64,000 bases of DNA from Prostheceraeus crozeri. Its lineage: Eukaryota; Platyhelminthes; Polycladida; Euryleptidae. Each line of letters opens with the position of its first letter. The first letter of the stretch is position 1. The stretch lies in assembly GCA_907163375.1 (NCBI GenBank), contig CAJQUW010003151.1, positions 62,001-126,000 of the forward strand. Reading direction: 5' to 3'. The notes under the pieces are model-generated. The model was not told the DNA's origin and ran no database searches. It saw only the letters and a list, made by a program, of their open reading frames with translations. Below, piece by piece: positions 44,881 to 53,229 of this stretch. The translations under genes were made by a program, and so were the position numbers.

Positions 44881-46245
44881 AAGAATTACGTCATTACTCC
44901 GGCGGATAAGGCCGCCAACAATTTTGTCATTGTCATCATCATCATTGTGTGTAAGAAGTATTACCTCATTGTCCTCTTGAACGAACTAGGCTTTGGCCTT
45001 AGAAGTTTCAATGCTGTTGGTAATCAGACTTACGCACCAGTAATCTCTTCCATTAATGACATAATTGCCGAACATTGCACCACCCTCAAGGATTCCTTTG
45101 GCATAACGGTTAAAGATAAATTTATGGTTTTACCTAAACTTTTCTGGATACCTAAATTGCACAAAAATCCGTATAAAAGTAGATTCATAGCTGGTGCTAG
45201 GAACAGCACTTCCAAAGATTTGGCCATACTGGTGAACAAAGGTTTGCAATTAATCCGGGACAAGTTTAGTAGTTATTGCCTTTCCATCAAGCATAATTCT
45301 GGTGTGAACGCCTTCTGGAGCATTAACTCTTCTGGGGAATTCCTTGACAGGATGTCGTGTTTGAATTGCCACTCCTTACAAGTTTATGATTTCTCCACAC
45401 TCTATACGAATCTTAATTTAGACCAGGTTATGGAGTCATTGAAAGACTTATGTGAGTTAATTTTTAGCAGTTCCAAGAGCTTTATTTGCATTGGCTATTA
45501 TAGAACCTTCTTCTCGAATAAAAAATACAGAGGGTATCACTGCTGGTCCAAAACCCAATTCCTTAATGCAATTAGTTTTATCCTGAATAACACTTTTGTC
45601 ACTTTCGGGGGACTTGTCTTCAAGCAAATTCGAGGCATACCTATGGGTGGGAATTCCAGCTCACTCTTAGCTGACCTGTTTTTGGCTTACAGGGAGTTTT
45701 ATTTTGTGAGGGGACTCCTAGCGAGTAAGAGATTTGGCTTAGCAAAACTTCTCTCTCGTACCACTAGGTATGTCGATGACATTTGTGTGTTTAACTTCAA
45801 ACATTTTGATAAGATCCTTCCTGAAATCTACCCGGTAGATCTCTTGGCTTGCAGAAGCGGGGACAACAACAAATGTGTTAATTATTTGGATGTTAAAATC
45901 AGGATCGAAGATGGTGGCCATTACATCACAGAGGTTTACCATAAGGTTGATGAGTTCAGCTTCCCAGTGGTGCTGTATACTTTCCCCGAGAGTAACATGC
46001 CTTTGAACACTGGCTTAAACATCTTTGCTGCCCAACTCATCAGATTCGCTAGGATTTCTTCTGATGCTTCCGCCTTCATATCAAGAGCTAAGGGCATTTT
46101 TGATATCTTTAAAGGACGGGGTTATAAGAATAATTTGCTGGTTAATTCTTGCATTAAGTCCTTCTCCAAGAATAGGTTCCTCGTTTTTAAGTTTGGTTGT
46201 TTTTCACCCCGCCAGATGCCATCCATCATTGGCATGTTGGGCTAA
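44881..46245 (+). CDS. PLE D reverse transcriptase
   Basis: One long frame without stop. Motifs: VITPADKAANNFVIV (DKG box as DKA), FWIPKLHKNPYKSRFIAG, LQVYDFSTLYTNLNLDQV (motif A), FKQIRGIPMGGNSSSLLAD (motif B), TTRYVDDICVFNF (motif C, YVDD) and CVNYLDVKI. The C-terminus (FKGRGYKNNLLVNSCIKSFS...FSPRQMPSIIGMLG) has no GIY-YIG. A run of ATC codons in FVIVIIIIVCKKYY looks like an in-frame microsatellite expansion of about five codons. IPMGG..S.LLADLFL with no C-terminal nuclease favours the Naiad/Chlamys clade, but an EN-minus Athena-like element is the alternative. 5' end missing. Confidence 0.85.
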   Translation, partial: KNYVITPADKAANNFVIVIIIIVCKKYYLIVLLNELGFGLRSFNAVGNQTYAPVISSINDIIAEHCTTLKDSFGITVKDKFMVLPKLFWIPKLHKNPYKSRFIAGARNSTSKDLAILVNKGLQLIRDKFSSYCLSIKHNSGVNAFWSINSSGEFLDRMSCLNCHSLQVYDFSTLYTNLNLDQVMESLKDLCELIFSSSKSFICIGYYRTFFSNKKYRGYHCWSKTQFLNAISFILNNTFVTFGGLVFKQIRGIPMGGNSSSLLADLFLAYREFYFVRGLLASKRFGLAKLLSRTTRYVDDICVFNFKHFDKILPEIYPVDLLACRSGDNNKCVNYLDVKIRIEDGGHYITEVYHKVDEFSFPVVLYTFPESNMPLNTGLNIFAAQLIRFARISSDASAFISRAKGIFDIFKGRGYKNNLLVNSCIKSFSKNRFLVFKFGCFSPRQMPSIIGMLG

Positions 46246-46347
46246 GATAACCTCTTCTAGTTTCAAGTGCGTCCTTTTGTCCAAATATATTAAAAAAAAT
46301 TTTTTCGGTTTGGTTCTGCTATGTTTCCTCAGGCTTGGAGAGACCTT

Positions 46348-46440
46348 CCATATCGTACATTCGATATGGTTGGCCTGGCCCCGCCATGTGGTATAGGTTG
46401 GAGGTTAGGGGCCGAAACCTTGCTTCATGCAGCCACATGG
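46348..46440 (+). other. 3' UTR hairpins of PLE D
   Basis: A perfect 8-bp stem (CCATATCG-TACATT-CGATATGG, 46348-46369) is followed by a second pair CCATGTGG ... CCACATGG enclosing about 40 bases. CTGATGA follows shortly after the second stem. This may be an RT recognition structure, but I could not fit a complete ribozyme fold. Confidence 0.5.
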
Positions 46441-46752
46441 TTCCTCCCTGATGACTCCATACATAGCAAACTTAATTTTGGTTTTTTTTAGGTTTCTTTC
46501 TTGTATGATAAAAATTAAATCGTTAAGTTTTAATTTATTTCCCTTACCGTCTTTAGTTGAGTAGACTTGCCTTTATACGTATTTCAGTACCTGCTCTATA
46601 CTAGAGTAGGTTACTCTATGTTGTCAGTATTATTTCATTCATTCATGACTTTTAATTACCTAATTATTTACAAGATTCTCCACTAGGGTAATTGTTTAAC
46701 TTTGGCGTCTTCCGTTTCCTGGATTCTTCGAATTTTTTAACCGTGTCGTGTC

Positions 46753-47366
46753 TTAATTTGATCTATACAGATGAAGTAACTGGCTTGCTACTGATCTACA
46801 CGCAATCCTTTCTAAAAGCTTTGAAAGAGTAAGAAGCAAGGAAATAGGTCGAAATATCTTGCTATCAAATTTACCAGCTTTCGGTATGGGTACGACATTC
46901 GCTATCTTCCAAAAAGATTGAACATATCCTGACTTAATAGACATGCAGAAAAGATGTAGCACAGGGTAACACAATATATGTGCAGATTCACGAATCAACT
47001 TGGGTGACAATATGTCAATGCCAGGACTTTTCAATTTCACATTTATCATGTCGAAGAAAACGGTTTCAACCGACAGATCAGGCAACCACGGGAATTCATT
47101 ACAAGCAGGCAGCACAGCATTCATCAAATCACCCTCGTCTGAGAAATGAGACTCAAAAGACTCTGCAAAGGATTCAGCAGCGTGTCTAGGCGTAGGGTGA
47201 CCTTGAATAAAGCACATGATCTCGATTTGAAGTCACACATCTCACGAACGATTGTCCAAATGCTCCCACCCTTATCCGAACCATAGGTACTTCGACGAAC
47301 CCAACTTTGCTTGGCTTTCAAAATTTCGAACTTGACTTTATCCCTGTAATGTACGTAGGGCAACAT
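46753..47366 (-). pseudogene. LINE 3 RT fingers and linker
   Basis: Two frames (47124-47366, then 46753-47217) joined by a frameshift near 47215. They read VKFEILKAKQSWVRRSTYGS (linker), SPGIDILSPKLIRESAHIL, SFWKIANVVPIPKAGKFDSK and FRPISLLLTLSKLLERI, the RT blocks before motif A. Translation ends where the PLE D 3' end joins. Confidence 0.85.
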
Positions 47367-47851
47367 ATCACCGTTTCTGAAAGCCTTATCTCAAATTGAT
47401 CATATGCTTCAGTAGTGGAGCAATGATTATCCAAGCTTTGTCCCTGGAAGACATCTCAATAATGAAAGAATAAATGGCAACTTCAATGAAAGAATAAAAC
47501 ATGGCACATTTTTCCTCTAAATTGAGATGGTCGCTGTAGATATAGAGCCACGGTGCAAGATCAAGACATTGAACAAAGCTGTCGATATGACTTTTCCGAA
47601 AATCAAAAATCTTTTTGACATGGGATACACATGAGAACGAGTTGTAAGGTTTCAGTAAAATAGCGACATGGTCAGAAAGGCCGAACGCTGGACAGGAAAT
47701 AGCCGAATTGTATTTGGTTGCAAGCGATGAATCAGCAAATATCTTATCTAGGGTAGCCGTACCCCGAGTAAGAAAGTTAACAATTTGAGTTAGTCCAAAC
47801 TGATTTTCAAAAGCATCAGATGGAAAATTGTTGAAATCACCAGCTAGCATG

Positions 47852-47880
47852 ATTAACAACAATGAGATTAAATACACGAT
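47852..47880. repeat. direct repeat flanking the tRNA-bearing insert, copy 1
   Basis: 29 bases, identical to 48154-48182 except for one A/G difference. In LINE 3 it encodes the IVYLISLLLI segment that should occur only once. Confidence 0.92.
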
Positions 47881-48153
47881 AGATCAGATTGCCATGCAAA
47901 AGATGTGCGGCTGGTAGGATTCGAACCTACGACCAAGGTTAACTAGACCTGTGCTCTAACCAACTGAGCTACGAGCCACTTACACGACTCGGCCAATTGG
48001 CAGGATCAAACCCTCACCACCACACATCAGTTGTCAAGGCAATAATAATCAATGAATAAATAACACGTCACAATTGTGACCGCCGACATTAAGGCAAGTA
48101 GCGGGGATCGATTGTCCACCAAAACAAACATCTTAAGCCATGTCGTGAAAGCA
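47881..48153 (-). mobile_element. 273-bp tRNA-bearing insertion with 29-bp target duplication
   Basis: Lies exactly between two 29-base direct repeats within LINE 3. On the minus strand it has about 174 bases of unknown sequence, then a tRNA-like region (47979-47906) with intact A and B boxes, a TTTT four bases after the discriminator and about 20 more bases. There is no poly-A or simple-repeat tail, and the tRNA is at the 3' side, unlike an ordinary tRNA-derived SINE with a 5' tRNA head. Origin unknown: an atypical SINE, or a genomic fragment carried into a break. Confidence 0.75.
47906..47979 (-). tRNA. tRNA-Thr(AGT)-like gene or pseudogene
   Basis: Minus strand: A box TAGCTCAGTTGG and B box GGTTCGAATCC match consensus exactly. 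The D arm (GCTC/GAGC) and T arm (GTAGG/CCTAC) pair fully, the anticodon stem has four of five pairs, and the loop CTAGTTA gives anticodon AGT (Thr). The acceptor GTGGCTCG/CAGCCGC pairs only with one unpaired base and one G-U, so the fold is slightly damaged. A TTTT terminator follows within 8 bases. It may be transcribed, but function as a tRNA is doubtful. Confidence 0.7.
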
Positions 48154-48182
48154 ATTAACAACAGTGAGATTAAATACACGAT
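48154..48182. repeat. direct repeat flanking the tRNA-bearing insert, copy 2
   Basis: Second copy of the 29-base repeat (see 47852-47880). Confidence 0.92.
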
Positions 48183-48643
48183 GAAGATGTGAGACAGGGG
48201 ATAAAGATCGAGAAAAAGACGCAATGAATCTTGAATGAAAACTGAAATCTCGTCTATACTAGCTGCAGGCAAGTTAAGAGGAATGTAAACGTTCAGAAGA
48301 CAAATCTGAGGATTATTAATGATGCACAGGCACTAAATGGACATACGACAATTTGAGAGATTGGTGACGGTGTAAGACAAGTTATTACGGACGTATATGC
48401 AGACGCCTCCACCTTTTTTGCCGTTGCTTCTGTCACAGCGAAGAGGTTGTGAATAATCAGTCACGTATACTTCATCGTTGGATATGGTGTCGCACAGCCA
48501 GCTTTCAGTGATAGCAATAATACTGGGTTTGACAGTGCGAGAAAATATGTGAAGCTCGTCACTCTTTGGACGGAGGGAGCGAATATTAGTTAAAAGAAAC
48601 GAAGTAACTAGCGAAGGTAACTAGTATTAAAATTACCGTATAT

Positions 48644-48841
48644 GCTCAAATAATAGCCCCCGGCTATGATTTCATTGTTTAGTGTACCACCCGGCTATTA
48701 TTGGAGATCCGGCCGTTAAAAGAGACCAGTCTGGAACATATTAGAGACCAGGCTATTATTTCATTACCTGGCAGATGACCCGGCTATTAATAGAGACCCG
48801 GCTGTTAAAAGAGACCCGGCTATAAAAAGAGCAGATACGGT
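48644..48841. mobile_element. short TIR element rich in CCCGGCTATTA repeats
   Basis: The ends are inverted: TACCGTATATGCTC on the left and GAGCAGATACGGTA on the right (one mismatch in 14). Inside, GAGACCCGGCTATTAA-like units are repeated five to seven times with variation. It lies between ORF1 and the endonuclease of LINE 3. No coding capacity. If the ends begin CCGTAT, TA would be the target duplication, suggesting a Tc1/mariner-type MITE. Confidence 0.75.
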
Positions 48842-48843
48842 AC

Positions 48844-49467
48844 TTATGTAAAATTTTTACCTCCATCAGTGCAGCGCAAGGCAATGCGACCCCTGCGTAT
48901 CACATAATCATTGCCACTAGCATTCAGGCGTTTCAATTCTGATCGAAGAGCCTTTTCATGTAACTGTTGTGACTGAGTTAAGTCCTCCTTGATGAAGATT
49001 TTCTTTGTGGACTCATTTTGTCTCAAGTACCTAGCCTTCCTCAAAATACTCAGTTTATCTTCGAAGGTGCGACTTTTCACTAGTAAAAGTCTGATGCCAT
49101 CGCGATTTGGTCGACCTATACGCTTGATAGATTCTGCTGAAAAAGGTGACACGTTAAGAACGTCAGCAATAGCCTTAACCTCATTAGCATCATGTGAAGT
49201 TCTGTCGCCTACACTCCCATTGATAGCTTCAGGAACACCGTGAAATACTAAGTTTTGACGTCTAGAAAATCTGTCAGTGACTTCAATCAACATGGTGTCC
49301 GAAAACGAATCAAATTCGCTTTTTATCAGCTCGTTTTCAGCCTTTAAGTTTTCATACATAGAAAACAAGCGATTGTACTTAGTTGTAAGGTTGTTTAGGT
49401 TATCTATGAAAGGTTTCAACATACTATCGATCTTATCAGACACTAATTTAGCGATACTGTCAGACAT
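48844..49467 (-). CDS. LINE 3 ORF1 protein
   Basis: 207 codons, apparently intact from ATG to stop. N-terminal amphipathic heptads (LVSDKIDSMLKPFIDNLNNL..., probable coiled coil, residues 5-60) are followed by an RRM-like part: RRQNLVFHGVPEA, SAESIKRIGRPNRDGIRLLL, KARYLRQNESTKKIFIKEDL and SGNDYVIRRGRIALR. This is the coiled-coil plus RRM plan of LINE ORF1 (RNA-binding, trimeric). It corresponds to ORF1 of LINE 2. The Tc1 copy is inserted only 37 bases upstream of its start codon. Confidence 0.85.
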   Translation of the reverse strand: MSDSIAKLVSDKIDSMLKPFIDNLNNLTTKYNRLFSMYENLKAENELIKSEFDSFSDTMLIEVTDRFSRRQNLVFHGVPEAINGSVGDRTSHDANEVKAIADVLNVSPFSAESIKRIGRPNRDGIRLLLVKSRTFEDKLSILRKARYLRQNESTKKIFIKEDLTQSQQLHEKALRSELKRLNASGNDYVIRRGRIALRCTDGGKNFT

Positions 49468-49504
49468 ATTTTCTACGTTTTAAAGATTATCATTTCGACA
49501 ATTA

Positions 49505-50678
49505 CAGTCCGTTTCATAAAAAGTGGATCATCCTAAAATTTGACTAAATAAAACATAAATATGATACAGAAAGCATTTTTCATGTTATTTCATGTCCCTA
49601 ATATATTTAGATGTCCTTATATAATCTGATAAGCTATGATACAGTAACGGTTCTTAAGAAGCTAATATTTTGTGGCCCTACCCTTATTGTCAATGACATT
49701 ACCACTTCGTCTAGGCATTGATTCGATGATATCGTTGATTTTTGACTGATCTAACTTTCTCCACTCTCTTTTTAACAGTGACGTAAGTTGTGATACACCA
49801 TCTGTAGGTAGCAGTGAACGACGAACGTTACGTTTTAGAATACTCCATACATTTTCTATGGGATTCAGATCAGGAGAACGAGCTGGCCAAGATAATGTCC
49901 AAGATAATGTCCTAAACCTTAATTGAGACTTGCATAATTGACTCTACTACTCCTGACCATCACTATCCTTCAGACGGACTGATGTCTCTACGTTTGGATG
50001 TTTTGCGTGGACGGCCAGAGCCCTCTTTACGACAGAGTCGAAAATCATCATTATGCCATCGATGCACATTTGTGTAAGGGACATTTAGTCGCTTGCTTGT
50101 CGCTCGCAAAGAAAAACCTAGTTCTAGCAAGGGTGACACTTTGCCTTTTGTGAATGCGATCTCGTTATTGTTCATTTGTGCTTTGTATTGTTTTCTACCG
50201 GTAAGAGATAGATTTCTAGCTGAAAGCAATCAGGAGTGCTGCCAACACCACCGCAACGAAGTCAGGAAGCTATGGAACATGAAGTCCAGTTAATCACATG
50301 CAGCAGTTACATTATTGTTGATGAATAATGGTGCTATACTGGCTCTGATTGACCGATTTTCTTTATTTTTGTTTTGCTTGATAGCTTTTGGCTTGTAGAA
50401 CAACATATTACATAACAAAGGGAACAAATGTAATTTTATAAGAGTGAGGTATGTTTTTGTGTAACATTGCTAAATGAAGATCAAATTATCTACTACTTTT
50501 TTATCTATAACAGGAAAACAACTCAATATTCATGCTTGAAATTTCCAACAATGATATTAGTAAGCACAACTGACATATCTTCCAAATTTGAGAGAAATTC
50601 GTTCAAGTTTGGCGGAGTTCGACAAAGTTGAAGTTAAGGCGATGTTTAAGGGTGATCCATTTTTTATGAAACAATCTG
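49505..50678 (-). mobile_element. Tc1 element, internally deleted copy
   Basis: 1174 bp with TA on both sides (49503-49504 and 50679-50680) and the same inverted ends as the Tc1 at 14656-16306. The two copies are highly similar over the shared parts. Compared with that copy it lacks two internal blocks, one covering the region before VVWSDEASV and one covering most of the region between the first and second catalytic Asp. It is non-autonomous and lies in the 5' UTR of LINE 3. Confidence 0.92.
49963..50229 (-). pseudogene. Tc1 transposase N-terminal fragment
   Basis: 88 codons that include MNNNEIAFTKGKVSPLLELG and the helix-turn-helix (SLRATSKRLNVPYTNVHRWH), then GSGRPRKTSKR with the GRPR AT-hook intact (the other copy has GCPR). 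The frame leaves the transposase at the first deletion (RRD|ISPSEG). C-terminal transposase pieces (LNPIENVWSILKRN region) remain, out of frame, at about 49680-49900. Confidence 0.88.
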
Positions 50679-51195
50679 TATCTTTCACATGGATCAACAC
50701 ATGGATCAACGCTTGCTTTGTTATAGTATTCTTCTTCAGTTCTTGTTCGGTATTTGACAATCGAACAATACTATCTACAACATTCATGACTGCAGCAAGA
50801 CAATGATTGCAATATGCTGGTAAAGCACGACCACAAGACCGCCGCTATCTAAACAGGATCAAAAGCTAAAATTACAAAGGACGCCTAGATATCGAAGCTA
50901 CCCTCTGATGTTACGTGATAGATGACGTCGTACAGATACATAACCGAGTGTGACCAATAAAATGATGGAAATTCACGACCACGGAACACGGAACTGGCGA
51001 AGAACAGTGGAAATCGCAGACCGAATGGGAATGAGAACTCCAGAACCACAAGACGAAACGCAGTAAAAGCAACACAGAAATACACAACACGCAACGGAGA
51101 GACGAAAGACCCAAGAAACGACGAAAAACAGCCAGAGGAACCAAACAAACGAAGTCACAGATGATCACAAACCAGAGACGACGAGAGAGACACAA
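50679..51195 (-). other. probable 5' UTR of LINE 3
   Basis: On the minus strand this is a strongly pyrimidine/G-rich stretch (many CGTT, TTCGTC and CTCTG words), much like the 5' UTR of LINE 2 at 16315-16830. It precedes ORF1 apart from the Tc1. The open frames at 50885-51195 are consequences of this composition. The exact 5' end is not determined. Confidence 0.5.
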
Positions 51196-51319
51196 CCGAT
51201 GCGTACGATGCTAGATCTACTTCAGATACTTCAGAATTTCATTTTTATTTGGGTTTTCGATAAAGAAGTATGAATGTCGGACATCAAAACTATTATTCTT
51301 GAGAAGCCAGAGGCAAGTC

Positions 51320-52215
51320 TTTGAATATATATTTATTTCCAATAATTGTCAAGCTTTAACAAATGCACCATCGGTGCATAATCATAGAAATGAAAAACTG
51401 TATTGGTCCACGACAACAAATCGTTAGACGCAGTACAAAACACAATGTAAAGTAATTGTACAACAATTTCGCAGATGAGTCATCATTCACAGGAAAATTA
51501 TACAGTATAATGCTGAGACACACGTGAGGTAGCAAACCTACTTACAAAAATTAATTAATGATAATTTGAAGCGGACAATGCGAAGAAGGCGAATTGTGAG
51601 GGCAAAACGAGACACTCGAGTTGTAGCTTCGTTGAAAAATGGTCGAAGGGGATGAGTTTGATCGTCGTTGATTTTCCGGATGAATTGCGTGCATATTGAG
51701 TCAACCGCTTCTCTAATGTCAGGCGCGATCGGTTCACCGATGATCCTCCCGGCTGTGCGTTCAACGGTCTTCAGTTTCCTCCAAAGGCATCCAGAAACGT
51801 TAACAAATACAAAACAACAATAAATGAGGATGGATCGAATGAAGGTTGAGTAAGCGGTGCGAATAATGACCAGAGGAAGCCCTGCTTTCTTTAAATTTCA
51901 TAAGATAGAAATTCTTTGATGCGCCTTAGAAATTATACTGATTACATGGATATACCACTTAAGGTTAGCGAACAGGTGAATGCCTAAAAGTTTCACCGAA
52001 GAAACGGTCTTTGGAATATCATTCTATGATTTGATAGGTGAGACAATCAGACTGTTATTCGTGATGATTTTGAAAACTGTACATTTTGAAGAATTTAACT
52101 TCAGTCCAGCAGTATTGGACCAAGCAGTGACATCATCAAATTCTGCTTGTAGCCGGTCTTCCTCACTCTCTCTCACAAAATGTAAAATTGTGAGGTCGTC
52201 GCCATACATGTAATA
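51320..52215 (-). mobile_element. LINE 4: 3' fragment with RT motif C
   Basis: The minus strand encodes MYGDDLTILHFV (motif C, YGDD) and SNTAGLKLNSSKCTVFKI, then in other frames VKLLGIHLFANLKWYIHV, ERTAGRIIGEPIAPDIREAV and a C-terminal tail RLLRIVRFKLSLIN. The 3' end is AATAAATATATATTC near 51320. Stops and frameshifts are frequent. It is distinct from LINE 3, which ends just beyond it. Confidence 0.75.
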
Positions 52216-53039
52216 GTGTAAGAGTTAGGACAAATAGTTGAAAAACTGTCACTGGCCATACAGAACACGGCAACATCATGCTGTTGCAAAAAAACAACTA
52301 CAAAGACGTATGCATCTTCTGCAAGTTTCGTTTAATTCTTGATGTGGTGAGATAGCAAATTCCGTAAGACGTGTTTTCCCGTATATTTCTTGGAGGACTC
52401 GAGTGTCATAAATCTTTAATTAAAAGTAACGGAAGATTGCAAATTCGATTTTTCATCGGATTTCTCCGGAAATGCAAATGCGTCTGCACATCTTTTAAAG
52501 ATTTTGTGTTTATTAATTTAACATTTTTAATAGTCGGCTGACGAGAGCTGGGTGCCTATTTTTGATTTATTGATAGAAGAATGAAAAATTTTTTAAGAAT
52601 AGCATATATTACTAATCTATTTTATTGATGATTCAGAGCAAATAATGAGTTCTGATCATTAATGCTGCTGATTGATAGGAAATTCCGTTTATCAATCAGC
52701 GGTGCCATCGAGCTAAATATAGAAGTATAGGTCAGGAAAACGGTTTTGGTGAGCTCGAAATTGTATTATGACATACAAATTTTCGGCCGAAGCCTCTGTC
52801 AAGTACAGCTTTAATGGCTTGCCAGGAAAGCGACGCTAAATCATTCCGCCGTGGAGTGTCACTCAGATTGACAGTGTCAGACGACAAACAAATAGACAGC
52901 AAAAGATAATAGAAATATGAATGGAGCTGCCGATAAAACCAGTTGACAATCAGCTGATCAAAAGACTTTACAAGGAAATAAAATCAAATAAAATGAAATC
53001 GAATCGTTCAAGAAGGGTCATAAAAAGAAGGTTCCTCTA
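52216..53039. other. no gene recognised; small hairpin
   Basis: AT-rich DNA. A perfect 11-bp hairpin (GCTGATTGATA ... TATCAATCAGC) lies at 52667-52700 with a 12-base loop. It has no terminator or gene context. Confidence 0.5.
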
Positions 53040-53078
53040 AACATCCAATTGACGTCGACAACAACCATTCATAAGAAT

Positions 53079-53121
53079 GTTACTACTTTCACGAATATGC
53101 ATCGCCTCATCAGATCGTCTG
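53079..53121 (-). ncRNA. hammerhead-like sequence of PLE F
   Basis: Sense strand: CTGATGAGGCGATGCATATT followed by CGTGAAAG. It has a full CUGANGA box and a GAAA box, but stem II is weak (about 3-4 bp). It overlaps the end of the GIY-YIG reading frame, so similarity may be partly coding. Confidence 0.3.
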
Positions 53122-53229
53122 ACGTTCGGATGCTGGAGGTTTGAGTCAAGAACTTTCCATGACAAGGACAATCTTTCAGTTTGTGCTTGCGGTTCACCAA
53201 TGTTGTGAAAGTGTGATAGGTGTCTAAAG

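Larger units (their letters stand above)
44870..46765 (+). mobile_element. PLE D: PLE without C-terminal GIY-YIG, probably Naiad-type
   Basis: Inserted in LINE 3 in opposite orientation, between its RT fingers and palm. It has an RT frame (44881-46245) and a 3' UTR of about 500 bases with two hairpins. No GIY-YIG follows the RT, and the sequence before the DK motif is absent. In the Naiad/Chlamys PLE clade the GIY-YIG is N-terminal, so a 5'-truncated member would look like this. No convincing target duplication was found at the edges. Confidence 0.75.
47386..48603 (-). pseudogene. LINE 3 APE endonuclease, split by an insertion
   Basis: The N-terminal half (48603-48154) reads FLLTNIRSLRPKSDELHIF (Asn), IIAITESWLCD (Glu), LRCDRSNGKKGGGVCIYV, then LYPLSHIFIVYLISLLL. 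The C-terminal half (47880-47386) begins with the same IVYLISLLLI, then MLAGDFNNFPSDAF, ATLDKIFADSS and FGLSDHVAILL. All catalytic boxes are present. The shared IVYLISLLLI is the target duplication of the 273-base insert between the halves. Further frameshifts occur near 48280-48360 and 47385. Confidence 0.88.
43625..51195 (-). mobile_element. LINE 3: near full-length LINE interrupted four times
   Basis: Minus strand: 5' UTR (about 51195-49468), ORF1 (49467-48844), endonuclease (48603-47386), RT fingers (47366-46753), RT palm to C-terminus (44856-43813), 3' UTR ending ATTATTATTAG near 43628. Insertions: a Tc1 in the 5' UTR (49505-50678), a TIR element (48644-48841), a tRNA-bearing insertion in the endonuclease (47881-48153), and a PLE of opposite orientation in the RT (about 44870-46765). 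It belongs to the same family as LINE 1. Confidence 0.85.

Noticed and set aside
46383-46460. Possible hammerhead in the PLE D 3' UTR (GAAA and CTGATGA both present)
   Set aside because: The boxes occur in an order and spacing that I could not fold into a hammerhead. Only the plain stems are reported.
44870-46765. Bacterial group II intron or retron RT as an alternative for PLE D
   Set aside because: The DKA, PKLHK and IPMGG blocks and the lack of group II domains fit PLE RTs, and the surroundings are eukaryotic transposons.
50885-51195. Three overlapping Cys/Phe/Val-rich frames on the minus strand resembling membrane proteins
   Set aside because: Explained by the pyrimidine-rich 5' UTR of LINE 3, which yields hydrophobic translations in several frames.
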